Positions 10,900-23,310 of a stretch of 64,000 bases of DNA are shown here, one piece after another (position 1 is the stretch's first letter; the number at the start of each line of letters is the position of its first letter). Position numbers and translations under genes: made by a program. The notes beneath the pieces were generated by a model. That model was given only the letters and a program-made list of their open reading frames with translations. It did not search any database and had not been told where the DNA came from. The stretch comes from Ziziphus jujuba (lineage: Eukaryota; Streptophyta; Magnoliopsida; Rosales; Rhamnaceae): NCBI RefSeq assembly GCF_031755915.1, contig NC_083388.1, forward strand, positions 4,719,501 through 4,783,500, in the 5' to 3' direction.

Positions 10900-12150
10900 A
10901 GTTGGTGATTTGATTCAGTATTATAAAGAGCTAAAAACAACAAGGAAAGAATAATCTCTTGGGTTTAATTAGGATAAATATTTTAAACCAAAGTTAATTC
11001 GTTGTGTACCAATTATTGAAGCAAACTGGTATATAAAGAACATCATGATTCATGAGTACCTTATCTATTTTCTTTGGGTGACCCTTTTTTTCTTTGGCCC
11101 ATTGGAAAATTGGGTATTTGGAACCTTTTTCTCCTATATATCATTTTCTTCCATCAGACTCAAGACATCTAAGAATTCAGATGAATAATCTAATATTGTT
11201 TGTTTGTGCAATATAAAGTAAAAGAAGGTTGGATTAGCTAAACCCTATGGACTAGAGGATAAAGGAGAGTGTTTTACCAAATATTTATCGAAGCGAGTCT
11301 AATTTTCATCCAACTGTTTGAAATGGTTTTTAGTGTTGCCTTTTTTTGTTTTAACTTTATAAAGATCATTGAATGCTACTAAAGATCAACATAGCTGTCG
11401 ATGGACTTAAAACCGCACAGTAGACTAACAAAAAGATACCATTTGCATGACTTCCACTTTATTACCCCAAATCTTATGTCGGCATTAATGGTAAATTCAA
11501 ATATGCCAATTAACTAGGTGCCCCTGGCATACAATGTGAAATTCGGCGGAGTCATATAGAGAGAAGGTTGGTAGAAGGGTTTTTTAGTCATTATCCGTAT
11601 AGTAGTTATTGTACAAGAATTTAAGTCATGTACATGTAAGCATTTTCTAAAACTGATTTTGATTAGGTTATATATTTTATTTTTCTAAAAGCTACTTTGA
11701 GAAGTAGGATATAAAGGGTATGCTTCTAGAATTAAAAAATAAAAATTAAAAATTAAAAAAAAGTTATAGCAAAGGCCCAGACTAGGCCTAACTTCCATCT
11801 AACTTATCATTTTATAAGTATCATATTGCCAAAATTTTCTTTCCAAAAATGTATATTTGTAAGAGATTGCTTTAAAAGTATTTATTAGGTTAAAGTACTC
11901 TGTTGTCTGACTACATCCAAAACGACCAACAATAATCATATACATTCAAACAAATTTTAATGAAGATTTCAATGGGAAAAAAAAAAATTACAGAACTTAC
12001 ATTAATAACGTCTATATATATATATATATATATTATATTTTCGAGCCACGAGCCTCAAACTTGGATCGTTCATTAATTTGAGGAAACTAAGGTGTGTCTC
12101 TGAAAAGATGACCAATAGTGATATTGGGGATAAAATTACAGGGCCAGCAA
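10900..12150. other. Duplicated non-coding arm of the NHL segment
   Basis: There is no gene. The stretch matches 31700-33250 in order, including GGTGACCCTTTTTTTCTTTGG, CATCAGACTCAAGACATC, CATTGAATGCTACTAAAGATC and a (TA)n run at 12014-12034. It contains the flanks upstream of NHL copy 1 and the region downstream of copy 2. It lacks the ~200 bp MITE found in the partner at 32797-32990, so it shows the empty site. Confidence 0.7.
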
Positions 12151-12167
12151 AGTTAACTCGAAAAAAA

Positions 12168-12396
12168 ATAAAACCATACAAATTATATGCGCATAAACAG
12201 GGCGTTTGGGTTTCACCACTGCCTAAATCGTCCCCATAGCCGCACTCATCTCCACAATTATGACTAGAACAACAATTGCTATGCACTTCATTTTCTTCGA
12301 ACTTGACGATGCCAACCATCACCACTCACCATTTTGCTTTTTCTGGGCTGTTTCTTTCTCTGGATGATGCTACTGATCATTAGATGTGGAAGCCTT
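12168..12396 (-). pseudogene. NHL/LEA-2 pseudogene 2, 5' piece
   Basis: The minus-strand text parallels the copies at 35595 and 38998. The start codon is changed to AAG (12394-12396). An in-frame TAG follows GATCAG, as in copy 5, and a TGA comes shortly after. The transmembrane segment MKCIAIVVLVIIVEMSAAMG is readable, and then the conserved Trp codon is TAG before AVVKPKRPVYAH. The similarity stops near 12170, so the LEA-2 domain is lost. At least four disabling changes are visible, and the frame at 12002-12325 is out of phase with the real one. Confidence 0.75.
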
Positions 12397-13834
12397 TTTT
12401 TTTTTTTTTTTTTTTTTGGGTGAAAGTAGAGCTAGGGGGTGGTGATATATACGGGTTCTGTAATTTTTATATAGTTGATAATATGATTTAGTTTATACGT
12501 AGCTTGTTCTTCCTCTTCAGCGGCCAAAGCAATAAGCAGTAGTTTTCGGTTAGTTTTTAGTTGAGTTCCTTTCTACAGGGACGCCCACGCTAAAAACTAC
12601 AAGGAAAGAATTGTCTCTTTGGTGGGGCAATAACAAAACCACATATGCATTGGTTTAATTGTTGCGTGCCAATTGAAGCAAACTGGTATATAGAACATGA
12701 CCCCTCTTGTCTATTTATTTAGGTGAGTCTTTTTTCTTTGGCCCATTTGGAAAAATTGGGTATTTGGAACTTTTTTTGTGCTTTATCATTTTCTTGCATC
12801 AAACTCAATACATCTAAGCCAGAGTCTTGAACTAAAATAATATGTTAATCTGGATAATGAACTAGAGTTATATATGGACCTGTTTTACAAAATATTTATC
12901 AAAGCAAGAGTCTTATTTTTATTAACAGTTTGAAATGGTTTTCAATATTCTGTTTTTTTTTTTTTTTTCTTTGAAGTTTATATAAAAACTTAATGGTAAA
13001 TTGTATCAGGATATGCCCACTAGCTAGGTACCTTGGCATATAATATGAAATTAAGCAGAGTCACATTGACAGGAGGTTGAGTGAAGGGCTTTTTAGTCAT
13101 TGTTCGTATAGTAGGAGACCTGACTCGGTGATTTATTTGTTAATGCTGACTAAGTTGAATAACACTGGTTTTATACTTAGAGCTAACTGATAGAAAATCT
13201 CTTGGTTAACTCTGCTTTGGAGTTCATGATTGACTAGCAAACTAGCTATATATAACTTCTCTTCCATTTTACCTTTTTTTTTTTTCCCCCAACAGTGTGG
13301 TCTTTTTCTTTGCTGTATGGAAACTTTTTTTTTTCTGATTTATAATTTTCTTGCTTCAAGATCAAGAAATCAGGAATCAGGTTTCCTTATAAGTATTTCC
13401 GTATTTTATGTGTATCGGAATATAAGAGAATATTAGCTTGTGAGAAAGAACATATGAATTTTGACTGCTTCACGTCTCACGAGCGATAGGACCAATGATT
13501 TTGTGCTTATACCTTTTACTCCATTATTTTATTATTGTTATTATTATTTTCTTTTTCTTTTTTCTTTTTTATTTTTTAATTTATTTTTTGAATTTATTTT
13601 TTGTGTTTTCTCCTGCCTCTGTGTCCAAGATAGAATCTATGCACTATGTTAGCATTATATGACAAACACTTCTAATGTAACTCAGCAATTCAAATAAGTT
13701 TAATACATGAGTATCGGCAGGATTAAAAATGTAAATTTTCCATAGGCCAACAACAACAAAATTTCTGTTATCCTTAATAAATTTTGTAAGGTGCCAGAAA
13801 GGGTAGTGGCAGAAATTTTGTTATCCGTAATGTA
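12397..13834. other. Non-coding DNA upstream of NHL pseudogene 2
   Basis: No gene is seen. The first 400 bases or so match 39010-39400 upstream of NHL pseudogene 8 (ACTACAAGGAAAGAATTGTC, CCAATTGAAGCAAACTGGTAT, GGCCCATTTGGAAAAA), so these two copies share promoter-side sequence. Long T runs occur near 12396-12418 and 12950-12970. The T-rich frames at 13230-13652 are low-complexity. Confidence 0.55.
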
Positions 13835-14036
13835 ACCATTCACAACAACATGTGGACTTTTGGGTCTGACCACTGCCCAAATAGTCCCATGGCTACACTT
13901 ATCACCACAATTATGCTTACAACCAGCAAAGCTATGACCTCATTTGAGATGGAAACTACTTTTTCTCTGGTTTTTTCGATGCTTCTTCTTCTTTGTGATC
14001 TGCGGCTAGAGGCTCAGACTTGGAAATAGAAGCTAT
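13835..14036 (-). pseudogene. NHL/LEA-2 pseudogene 3, 5' piece
   Basis: The closest relative is copy 7 (36854-37479). The minus strand reads ASISKSEPLAADHKEEEASKKPEKK followed by TAG, parallel to the start of copy 7. The ATG has become ATA (14034-14036). More stops lie in the membrane segment, and the text reaches GQTQKST at the proline-rich PKRP region before similarity is lost. Nothing downstream of this is LEA-2-like. Confidence 0.7.
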
Positions 14037-15023
14037 TGTTTGGGTGGAAAAAGGATAAGGCCGTTAACTGGTGAATTTGTTAATTTTGAAGTGGAAATGA
14101 TAATGAATATTGAAATATACAGAATGATTTTTATTTATAGAGAGAGAGCTGAAAAGAAGTTCATGGCAGATAAAGATCCCAAGATTATGTTGCCTGCTTT
14201 TTGTGGGGGAACACTTGCATTACTTGAATTGGTACTGCAGATATTGTTGCAAACTAGTATAAAGAACATCACCCTCTTGCATATTCTTTCAACGACTACT
14301 CTTTATATATATGTACATAAAGTTGGCCTAAGGAAAATTTAGTATTTGGAACTTCTTCTGTTTCTCCTTTATCCTTTTCTTGCATCAAAATCAAGACATC
14401 TAAAGGATTCATATAGTAACTCCCTGCAATAGTCCTAGTCTTTCGATTTTGAGAAGCAATATTAATACTAAAGTGCAAAATATATAATATCCTAAAGTGC
14501 AAAATTTTAAAAATAGAAGGTATTAAAATATATTTATAACCAAATGTAATTTGATAAAGGTTAGGTTACATGCATGTGAGACAACATTTATCCCCATTAG
14601 TCAAAAGTTAAAAACATGATCCAATGTGTAATAAGTAAATCAAAGGTCTAAATCTCAATCTTTGAAAATCAAAGGCCTGTCAAATTGCAAAAATCCAATA
14701 TAGTAAAATGCAATAAACTCTATAATTTTTCGTTCACTATTCATATTCAGGTGCAAAAAAAATATGAATTTGATTTGCTATAGTTGCTTTTGTCATTAAA
14801 TTTCTATTCCAATCATAATTCATAAGCTATCAAAGGCGTTCAATTAGTAACTTTTTCATTTGAAATGTTCGGCAGCCTAGAAGACAAATAATATAAGAAA
14901 GATCCTTATCTAATTACTACATTTGCTAACAGGCAATGGTATTGGTGCTAATTTCTTTTTTTGGTGAAATAAAAGAAAAAAAGAAATGGACCTTCTGGTG
15001 GGTATCATGGACAATGAGCTATT
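14037..15023. other. Non-coding flank
   Basis: The first ~350 bases match the upstream side of NHL pseudogene 7 (37500-37850; ACTAGTATAAAGAACAT, CTTGCATCAAAATCAAGA). The rest is AT-rich without recognisable genes or repeats. The frame at 14040-14342 has no family signature and I do not call it. Confidence 0.5.
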
Positions 15024-15438
15024 TGACAAGATCCACCCTGAGAATCCTCTCAGGATCTCTCGGGTGATTCCGCCTAGTGAGGTCCCACTGGACAATCCTT
15101 AGAAAATATCCAATGGAACCCCACTTAAAACGTGGACAAACAAACACATGTATTATCGAATGATGGCTCAATATATAGATAAATATCACAACAGCATAAA
15201 GATCCACAACTATGGTCCATAACTAAAGCTCATCATATTACAGGTCATAACTACATGTATAAAGTACAGTTAATACTATGTTCAATAACTTGATTAGAGC
15301 ATTCTAAAAGTATTTGCAAAATTTAGAAGAATAACTGATACAAATAAGTCTCAAAAGATAAAGATAAATAGAGAAAGACAAGTATTGCTGCTATGGTGGA
15401 AAGCATGAAATAACAGGCAGTGCACAAGATAGACTGCC

Positions 15439-18426
15439 TGTAACACATCGTCCCGAAATACGCAGGAAATTTCTCAAGTTGACCAAAGTTGACTAGTTTT
15501 GATCGGGTTTGACCGTCGTTGATCGAGAAGGATCAAACTTTGACTTTTTGACTCGGCAAGAATTCTAGGTTGATCGAGACACTGTCACAAAGTACGTATA
15601 GACTCGAGTTCGTAGACTAGTAGCACAATAAAAATGGAGTTACAGTTTGAAAGTTATGGGCAAAACAAGTTGAGATCCGAACTGTCCAAGGGGTGTCGGA
15701 GTTGACTTTTTGTTCGTGGAAAGTTGAGCTTTGACTCATGCATGGTTGTGAAGTACTCGTCGATGCGAGTTTATAAACTAGTGGCACGCCCGAAATGGAT
15801 ATGTGGTTTAAAAGTTATGTATCTGCAAAATTTTATAATACATCATTATTTTATTAGTATTTTATTTTACATTATTTTATTAATTTCTTTTCCTTTTCTT
15901 TTTGTTTCTTTTTCTTGTTCCTTTATTTTTTCTTTCTTTTTCTTTTCTTTGGGCACGTGAAGAAAAAGGGGGAAAAGGGGACACTATTCATCACCCTCTC
16001 CCTCTTTCTCTCTTCCTTCTCTCTCCTTCTCCCTCTCCCTCTTGGGCCTTCCCGTTTCTATTTTCTCCAGCTATCAAAATGAGGCACGTGCTGGCTAGCG
16101 TGACAGCCCATGGCTGGGCGACTTCGATGACCAAGTTTCTGGCCAAATGGCTAGCGGACACACCGGGATCGGTGCCCCAAAGCCGACAGTTGGTGGTTCT
16201 TCAGTCGGCCATTTTTTGGCAATTCTTGGCTGTGTGACCGGTCCTTCCTCCTAGATTTTGACCCCCTTATTCAAAAAATAACCTCCATTTGCCCAAATTC
16301 TGAGCCGTTTGTGAGATAGAAGAAGGGGAAGTTTGGCCAAAATCTTCCATCCACTTTTCGGCCACCTCCGGTCGAGTTGAGTCCAATGGAGATCGGTAAC
16401 GTATTCCTCATCCCCTTAGGCTTTCGTTGACACCTTATTTGTGAATTTTGAATACCATTTGCGTTAGCTCCCCCCCAGGCACAAGATATTATTTATCCGA
16501 ATAAAATATTAATTTATTTGATCCTGTGTAATATTGTTATTCTAGGAGCACGTGTGAGTCGTAGAATTGATCCTATGGAGGATCTTGGTTGGATTGTGTG
16601 CTAGAGATGAGTGACCCACCTTCAAAATTAGTTTTTGGTGTTTAATTATAAGTATTTAGTGATAATTGATTATTTGAAAATGTGATATTGCATGTGTGAA
16701 TTGTTTAGTAAAATTATATTTGGAATTTTTTTGTTACAATTTAAATAAATTCAAATGTATATGTGTATTAAAGCATAATTTGCTTTTGACAAATTATGGA
16801 GATTTTATTTTTATGAAATTCAATTTTAAAGAAATTGTGAATTTGAATTGTTGAATTTAATTGTGAATTTGTTTGTGTTTTATAAAAATATATTTATATT
16901 TTGATGAATTGTGGAATTTAATTATATTTTGAATTTTGAGGAATTGAAGGAATATTTGTTTTAAATTATTGTTAATTTCGTTGAAGGATTTGAAATTGAT
17001 GGAATTTATGCAATGGATTATAACGTTGATTTATAAAGGAATTGTGGAAAATTTATGGGTTTTATTGGATGGAATAAATCCGGAGGCACTTATGAAATTT
17101 TTGAGATTTTGAAAATATATGAATTTTATGATTTTTAGTTGCACCATACACGTACTGGTGTTCTGTATACATGAATATGACTAGCGTGCAGGCGGATGTG
17201 GTGAGTGCGCAGGTGGGTGTGAGTAGCGCACAGGATTATGGGGTTGTCCTGTGGTTGCCATCGGATGAGGGTAGGCTGCCCCTTCATGGCCGAGAAGCCT
17301 GTTTGCAGCGGCACGATGGGACGCCACTCGATCGTATGCCGGTTTTTTTCTTTAACCTCCTGTCTAGCGGTGCTTGAGACGCTGGGTACCGTTGCCGGCA
17401 CTGGTATATAGTGGGTGCATCATATGGTTTTCACGACATGATTTTAGTTATACAATATTTTAGAATTTTATTTAAATTAATATGTCTTTAATAGCGTTTT
17501 ATAAATTAAATTGTTTTGGTAATCTAAATTAAGTTCTATTATTAATTATTTGGTTTTATTTTATTTATTTAAATATTTATTGGATCATTTTTGTTAATGT
17601 ACATTTTATAGAGTTTTCGTATTAATTGTTTACAATACTTTATTCCCAATTTAATATTTCTCATTAGTCTTATTTTTATAATTATTTCTCACTAAAAATT
17701 TTTGATTATTAATTTATTGTCTTTTATTTGCAAATTATTAATTAAATATTTTTTGGATTTTTGGGGTATAAAATGTTGGCTTTTGCGAAAATGTTTTAAA
17801 AAGGGAACTTTTCCAACTAAGTGAATTGTGAGGGTTTTGAGGAAAAATATTATTTTTAACTAGCTATTATTTGTTTACTTATTTCTTATTAATCAATTAA
17901 CTAGGTTATTTACCCTTTTATTATTATTATTATTATTATATAGTAGATTGGGTTACTCAGTGAGATGATTAGCATCTCATGTTTTTAAATGCCATTCCCT
18001 TAGGCCCAGGTTAGTTGACGTTGATCATCCAGGGGCGAGCTCGACGTCTTGGTTCGTTGTCGAAGACCAAAAGGCTTTTCCTTTCATTTCTATCTTGTAT
18101 TATTTCTTTTTATCTTGTATTGTATTAAATTTTATATTCAATTGTATTGATAACGCTCTGTATACTATTTGGATGACTATCTATTTAATTATGCACTGGT
18201 TCCCTATTAATTATTGAAGTGCTTCAATTTGTGGTAATACTTTGTAGTAAGGTGGGAGGAATAAGGTGGTGTATATAGAAGTGTATTTTCTGTATAGGAA
18301 AATTTGTGGTAAGTCCTACCCTTAGGGGAGATGCTACTGGATTTTTCGTTGGGAGATTCGGTGGTATTTCCTTGGGATCAGGGCTTGTCTAGGGTTCCAA
18401 TGAGGAATTTTGGACGGGTCCTGACA
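15439..18426 (+). mobile_element. Solo LTR, Tekay/Del-like, 2988 bp
   Basis: It starts TGTAACACATCGTCCCG and ends GACGGGTCCTGACA, so it lies in the opposite orientation to its neighbours. Flanks are CTGCC (15434-15438) and TTGCC (18427-18431), a target duplication with one mismatch. It has the full block order: U3 head with CTAGTCTACGAACTC motifs at 15600-15790, CT/T-rich and GC-rich block at 15980-16400, GGTATATAGTGGG at 17403, (TTA)n at 17925-17940 and AGTGAGATGATTAGCATCTCA near 17960. The frames at 15724-16237 and 17135-17401 lie inside it and are not genes. Confidence 0.88.
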
Positions 18427-18873
18427 TTGCCAGCTAACTGCCTGGACCTAGGAGAACGAATTTAAAACAATAAAACATGAGATAAAGATATCTCAATGAG
18501 TGGCATAATATAATAAGAAAATAATATTTTATTTCAGTAAAACTTTCTCTTAAGACCTCTTGTTCCACTTTTTTGAAAGGTTCCCCATTTAAAAATTATT
18601 TCACAAAACTTGAAGTTGTGCCCCAAATCAAAATCATAACAGTAATGCTCAAATAATATTAAGTCAATGATCATTAGAATATTATAAACTGAATCAATCA
18701 CAATATAAATATTGAGCATAGAATAATATAAACATAATATCGCAAAATAATTATGAAGGTGCAATAAAATCATGTATATTAGAAACCAATGATACACACA
18801 TAAATATAATCAATGTAGCATACGATATACCTAACACTGCCAAGCGATGCACGACATCTCGGAACACCACCGG

Positions 18874-21800
18874 TGTCAAGATCCGTCCAAAATTCCTCAT
18901 CGGAACCCTAAACAAGCCTTGATCCTAGGAAAATCCTATCGGACCCTCCAATGGAAAATCCGGCAGAACCTTCCCTAAGGGGTTGGACTTACCACAAACT
19001 TTCTGCACTGAAAACACACTTCTATATATACCACCTTATTCCTCCCACTCTACTACAATTTAATTCCACAAATTTGCAGCACTTCAAATGAATAATAGGA
19101 AATCATTGCATAGTTGATAAATAAATATCCAAGACAGTATACAGAGCTTTATCAAGATACAATTAAATATGAAATTTAATATACTAAAAGATAAAAGAAA
19201 CAATACAAGATAGTGAAGAAAAGTAAGTAAGGCTCCTTGAACTTTTAGCAATGAACAAGACACTGAACTCGCCTCCGGACGAGCAACGTCTGCTATCTTG
19301 GATACAGGGGAATGGAATTTAAAAACATGATATGCTAATCATCTCAGTAAGTAACCCTAACTACGACACAATCATAATAATAATAATATAACGATAAAAT
19401 GAATTTGATTAATTAATAATAAATAATTAAATAAATAATAAGTAGTTAAAATATTGCTTTCTCTCAAAATCCTCATAGTTCACTCAGTTGGAAAAGTTCT
19501 CCTTTTAAAATATTTTCACAAAACCCAATAACTGTACCCCAAAAATCAAAGAATAATTAATTAAATAAATTATAAATAAAATACATTAAATTAAATATCC
19601 ATAATGTATAATAAGAAACAAGAATAATTTTAATAACAATTATTAAATTGTACACAAAATGTCATAAATAAAATAAGCAAAATCACAATAAAATTTACAT
19701 TAAAAATAATTAAGGAAATATCAAATTAAACGGAATGCAACAATTTAGAATGCACATAAATACAAATATTAATTTAGAACTCAATATATACATTGAAACA
19801 TTTTAAAAATCCAATAATTAAATTTAGAATAAGATATCACTAGATAAAATAAATAAAATCATAAATAAAATTGTCTTAATGAAATTTGGCATAAAACAAA
19901 AATAAACTCAATATATAAATTATAAAATTTATTATTTAAATCATTCAAATAATCAAAGAAACATTTTAATAGAGTTTAAACCTCAATTTAAAATAGATAA
20001 AAGAATACAATAAAATTCATGTTAAAATCTCAAAACTTAAATAAATAATATCAACATGGTAAAATAAAATTCTAAAACACCAATTTAAAATAATTGATAA
20101 AAACATGAATAAATACATTTTAGAAAATATTAGTTTGAAATAAGCAATAAAACAAAATTAAATACGTTAAATTTTAAATACGATTTTAAAGCATCTTGGT
20201 TTGAAATTTGTATCGAGAAAATAATTTGACGCACTATACTATATACCAGTGATGCCCTATGATACCCAGTGTCTCGAGCACCATCTGACGGGGGGTTAAA
20301 GAGAGAAACTTGCATACGGTCGCTTCGACATTCCGACAACGCCACTGCTTAAACCGTCATCCCGACCATGGAGGGGGGCCGCTTATGTGCACTATATAAA
20401 ATTTGCCTGCCCTCGGTCCGATGGCAACTCACAGGAGACATTACAACTTGCGTCTAAAATCAATTACTAAATTTATTAAAATACCAAGTTTTTTCAAAAT
20501 TCACTGTGGGAATTACATAATTTTTCAAATTCACGACCCCACATTTTTCTTTAATCCTCATCATAAATCTATCATTTTAAAATCCATCAATTTCAAATCC
20601 ATCCATTTAAATATAACAATTTTCAACACCATGAAAACCTGATTCATAAATAATCAAACGTATAAATACGGATTTTGAACTCAATACTTTAATACAATTA
20701 TTTTTCTCAAAATCTTAAAATCAATTTATATCAAAATCACATAAATTTCATATTTGCTTAACTCCACATAAGTACATTTATTATGCGCAATTAATTCCAT
20801 AATATAAATTTAACAATAATTGATCATAATTTAAATCCATAACTTCTTTAAAACCAAATATATGAATTCCATGCAATATATGCTTAAATCAATAAACTTT
20901 TGGCATCATAAATTCAAAAATAAATTTAATAACAATTTAAAACATAATTTATTTAAAAACCCAAAATATAATTTTTGATGCAATACCCAAAAACCCAAAA
21001 TAACATCATCATAAGCTCAAATAACAATCTCTTCAATATTAAACATATATAGCACATTTTTCATAAATTTAATTAATACCATATATGTAACAGCTCAGAC
21101 CAACTGCATGCGATATTGTCCGCTTTGGGCCTGGAAAATCCTCTTACAACCCAGCCCTCAAAGTTTTAAAAGGCCTCGCAATGGTTAGGGGGAATCCTCT
21201 TACAACCCCTACCTACCAATCCCACTGGCACGGGCTTCCAGGCCCAATCACGATATTGTCTGCTCTGGGCCTAGCCCACACGATTTTACGTTCCCTCATA
21301 GGAAGGCCTCGCAAGAAAAAGGTATCCACATGCTTATAAGTCATGCTTCGTTTTCCTTTCCAACCGATGTGGGATCTCACAATCCTCCCCCCTTGGGGCC
21401 CAGCGTCCTCGCTAGCACACCGATCCTGGTACTGGCTCTAATACCATCTGTAACAGTCCAGACCATCCGCATGCAATATTGTCCTCTTTGGGCCTAGGGA
21501 ATCCTTTTACAACCCAGCCCTCAAGGTTTTACAAGGCCTCGCAATGGTTAGGGGGAATCCTCTTACAACCCTTACCTACCAGTCCCACTAGCACGGGCTT
21601 CCAGGCCTAATCACGATATTGTCTGCTTTAGGCCAAGCCTGCACGGTTTTACGTTCCCTCATGGAAAGGCCTCGCAAGGAAAAGGTATCCACACGCTTAT
21701 AAACCATGCTTCCTTTCCCTTTTCAACCGATATGGGATCTCACAATATATATATATATATATATATATTTTATTTTTTTTTCACAATCCCAAAATTTAGT

Positions 21801-23094
21801 TCGGTGACATTACATATATTAATTAATCATAATTTGGCATTATAAATTTTAAATATCAATTCCTCTCAATATCAACATATTTATTTTCCATAATTTCAAA
21901 TAACACAAAATATATATTTTTAATAGTCCCCAAATAGTTTTGAAGGTGGGTCACTCACCTCGAGCATGCAATTATACGAAGATCCTCTATAGGATCAATT
22001 CTACGACTCACACGTGTTCCTAGAATAATAATATAACACAGGGTCAAATAAATTAATATTTTATTCGGGTAACTAATACCCGGTATCTGGGGAAGCTAAC
22101 ACAAACGGTAACCAAAATTTGCAAATAAGGTGTCAACAGAAAGCTAAGGGTATGAGGAATATGTTACCGATCTCCGTTGGACTCAACTAGACCGGAGGTG
22201 GCCCGAAAGTTGACAGAAGGTTTCGGCCGAACTTCCTCCTCTTCTATCTCACAAACGGCTTGGAATTTGGGTAAATGGAGGTTATCTTTGGATTCAGGAG
22301 GTTGAAATCTAGGGGGAAAGACCGGTCTCACGGCCAACAACCGTCGAAAAATGGCCGACTGGTGAACCGCCAGCCGACAGCTTTGGGGCCCTATCTCAGC
22401 GCGTCCGCCGGCCATTTGGCAAGAAACTTGGCCGCTGAAGTCACCCAGCCATGGGCTGTCACACTGGCCGGTCCGTGCCTCATTTCGATGGCCCGAGAAA
22501 ACAGAAACGGGAAGGCCCAAGAGGGAGAAGAGAGAGAGAGGGAGAGGGAGGGGATGATGAATAGTATTCCCTTTTCCCCCTTTTTCTTCATGTGCCCAAA
22601 GAAAAGAAAAAGAAAGAAAAAATAAAGGAAAAAGAAAAAGAAAAAAGAAAAGAAAAAGAAATTAATAAAATAATGTAAAAAATAATAATAATAAAATAAT
22701 GATATACTAAAAAACTTTGTAGATCCATAACTTTTCATCGAAATGTCTAAATCAGGTGTGCCACTAGTCTATGGACTCGTATCAATGAATACTTCACAAC
22801 CGTACCTGAGTCAAAGCTCATTTCTACAACAATAAAAAGTCCACTCTGCACCCTTGGACAATTTGGATCTCAATTTGTTTTGCCTATAACTTTCAAATCG
22901 TAACTCTGTTTTCATTGTGCTACTAGTCTACTAACTCGCATAGATGCGTACTTTACGACGATTCCTCAGTCAACCTAGAATTCTTGTCGAGTCAAAAAGG
23001 CAAAGTTTGACCCTTCTTGGTCAACGATGGTCAAACCCGATCAACTTTGATTAACTTGAGAAATTTCCGGCATATTTTGGAGAGGGGTGTTACA
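18874..23094 (-). mobile_element. Solo LTR with a TRIM-1 inside
   Basis: It starts TGTCAAGATCCGTCC and ends GAGGGGTGTTACA. Flanks ACCGG (18869-18873) and ACAGG (23095-23099) differ at one base. Without the TRIM-1 at 21086-21744 and its duplication it is about 3.56 kb. Block order matches the array LTR: CTATATACCAGTGATG at 20239, GTGGGTCACTCACCTCGAG at 21947, GC-rich block with the frames at 22164-22625, and U3 head at 22720-23090. No internal region follows, so it is a solo LTR. Confidence 0.88.
21086..21744 (-). mobile_element. TRIM-1 element, 659 bp, complete
   Basis: Two equal LTRs of 296 bp (21086-21381 and 21449-21744) flank 67 bp. On the minus strand each LTR reads TGTGAGATCCCACATC...CTGTTACA. 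The primer site TGGTATTAGAGC follows the 5' LTR and a tract AAGGGGGGAGGAT precedes the 3' LTR. The target duplication is ATATA on both sides (21081-21085, 21745-21749), though in AT-rich sequence. It is the same family as 9925-10327 and 28745-29444 but with longer LTRs. It encodes no protein. Confidence 0.9.
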
Positions 23095-23117
23095 ACAGGA
23101 CAATAAAAGAAATGAAA

Positions 23118-23310
23118 ATATTAAACCATGGGATAAATCCACCTCGCGATCGTTAATATACGAAAGGTATCGTGGCAATAATAAATCTTTCGGATGAACC
23201 CAACCTCACAACCCTTAATGTATGAAAGTTATCGTGGCAATAATAAACTATTAGGATGTGCCCAACCTCACGACCCTTAGCATGCTAAAGGGATCATGGC
23301 AAATCCACAT
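23118..23310. repeat. About 62 bp tandem repeat, three units, in family-B LTR
   Basis: Three imperfect units each carry CCACCTCGCGATCGTTAATA- or CCAACCTCACGACCCTTA-like text followed by (T/C)ATCGTGGCAATAATAAA. They start near 23118, 23180 and 23243. The position within the LTR corresponds to the conserved block with ACCAGTG.. and GTCCGATGG in the other LTRs, so this is a family-specific change in that region. Confidence 0.6.

Noticed and set aside
15902..16237. 111-codon plus-strand frame
   Set aside because: It lies in the CT-rich and GC-rich block of a solo LTR; related text occurs in the other LTRs without a conserved frame.
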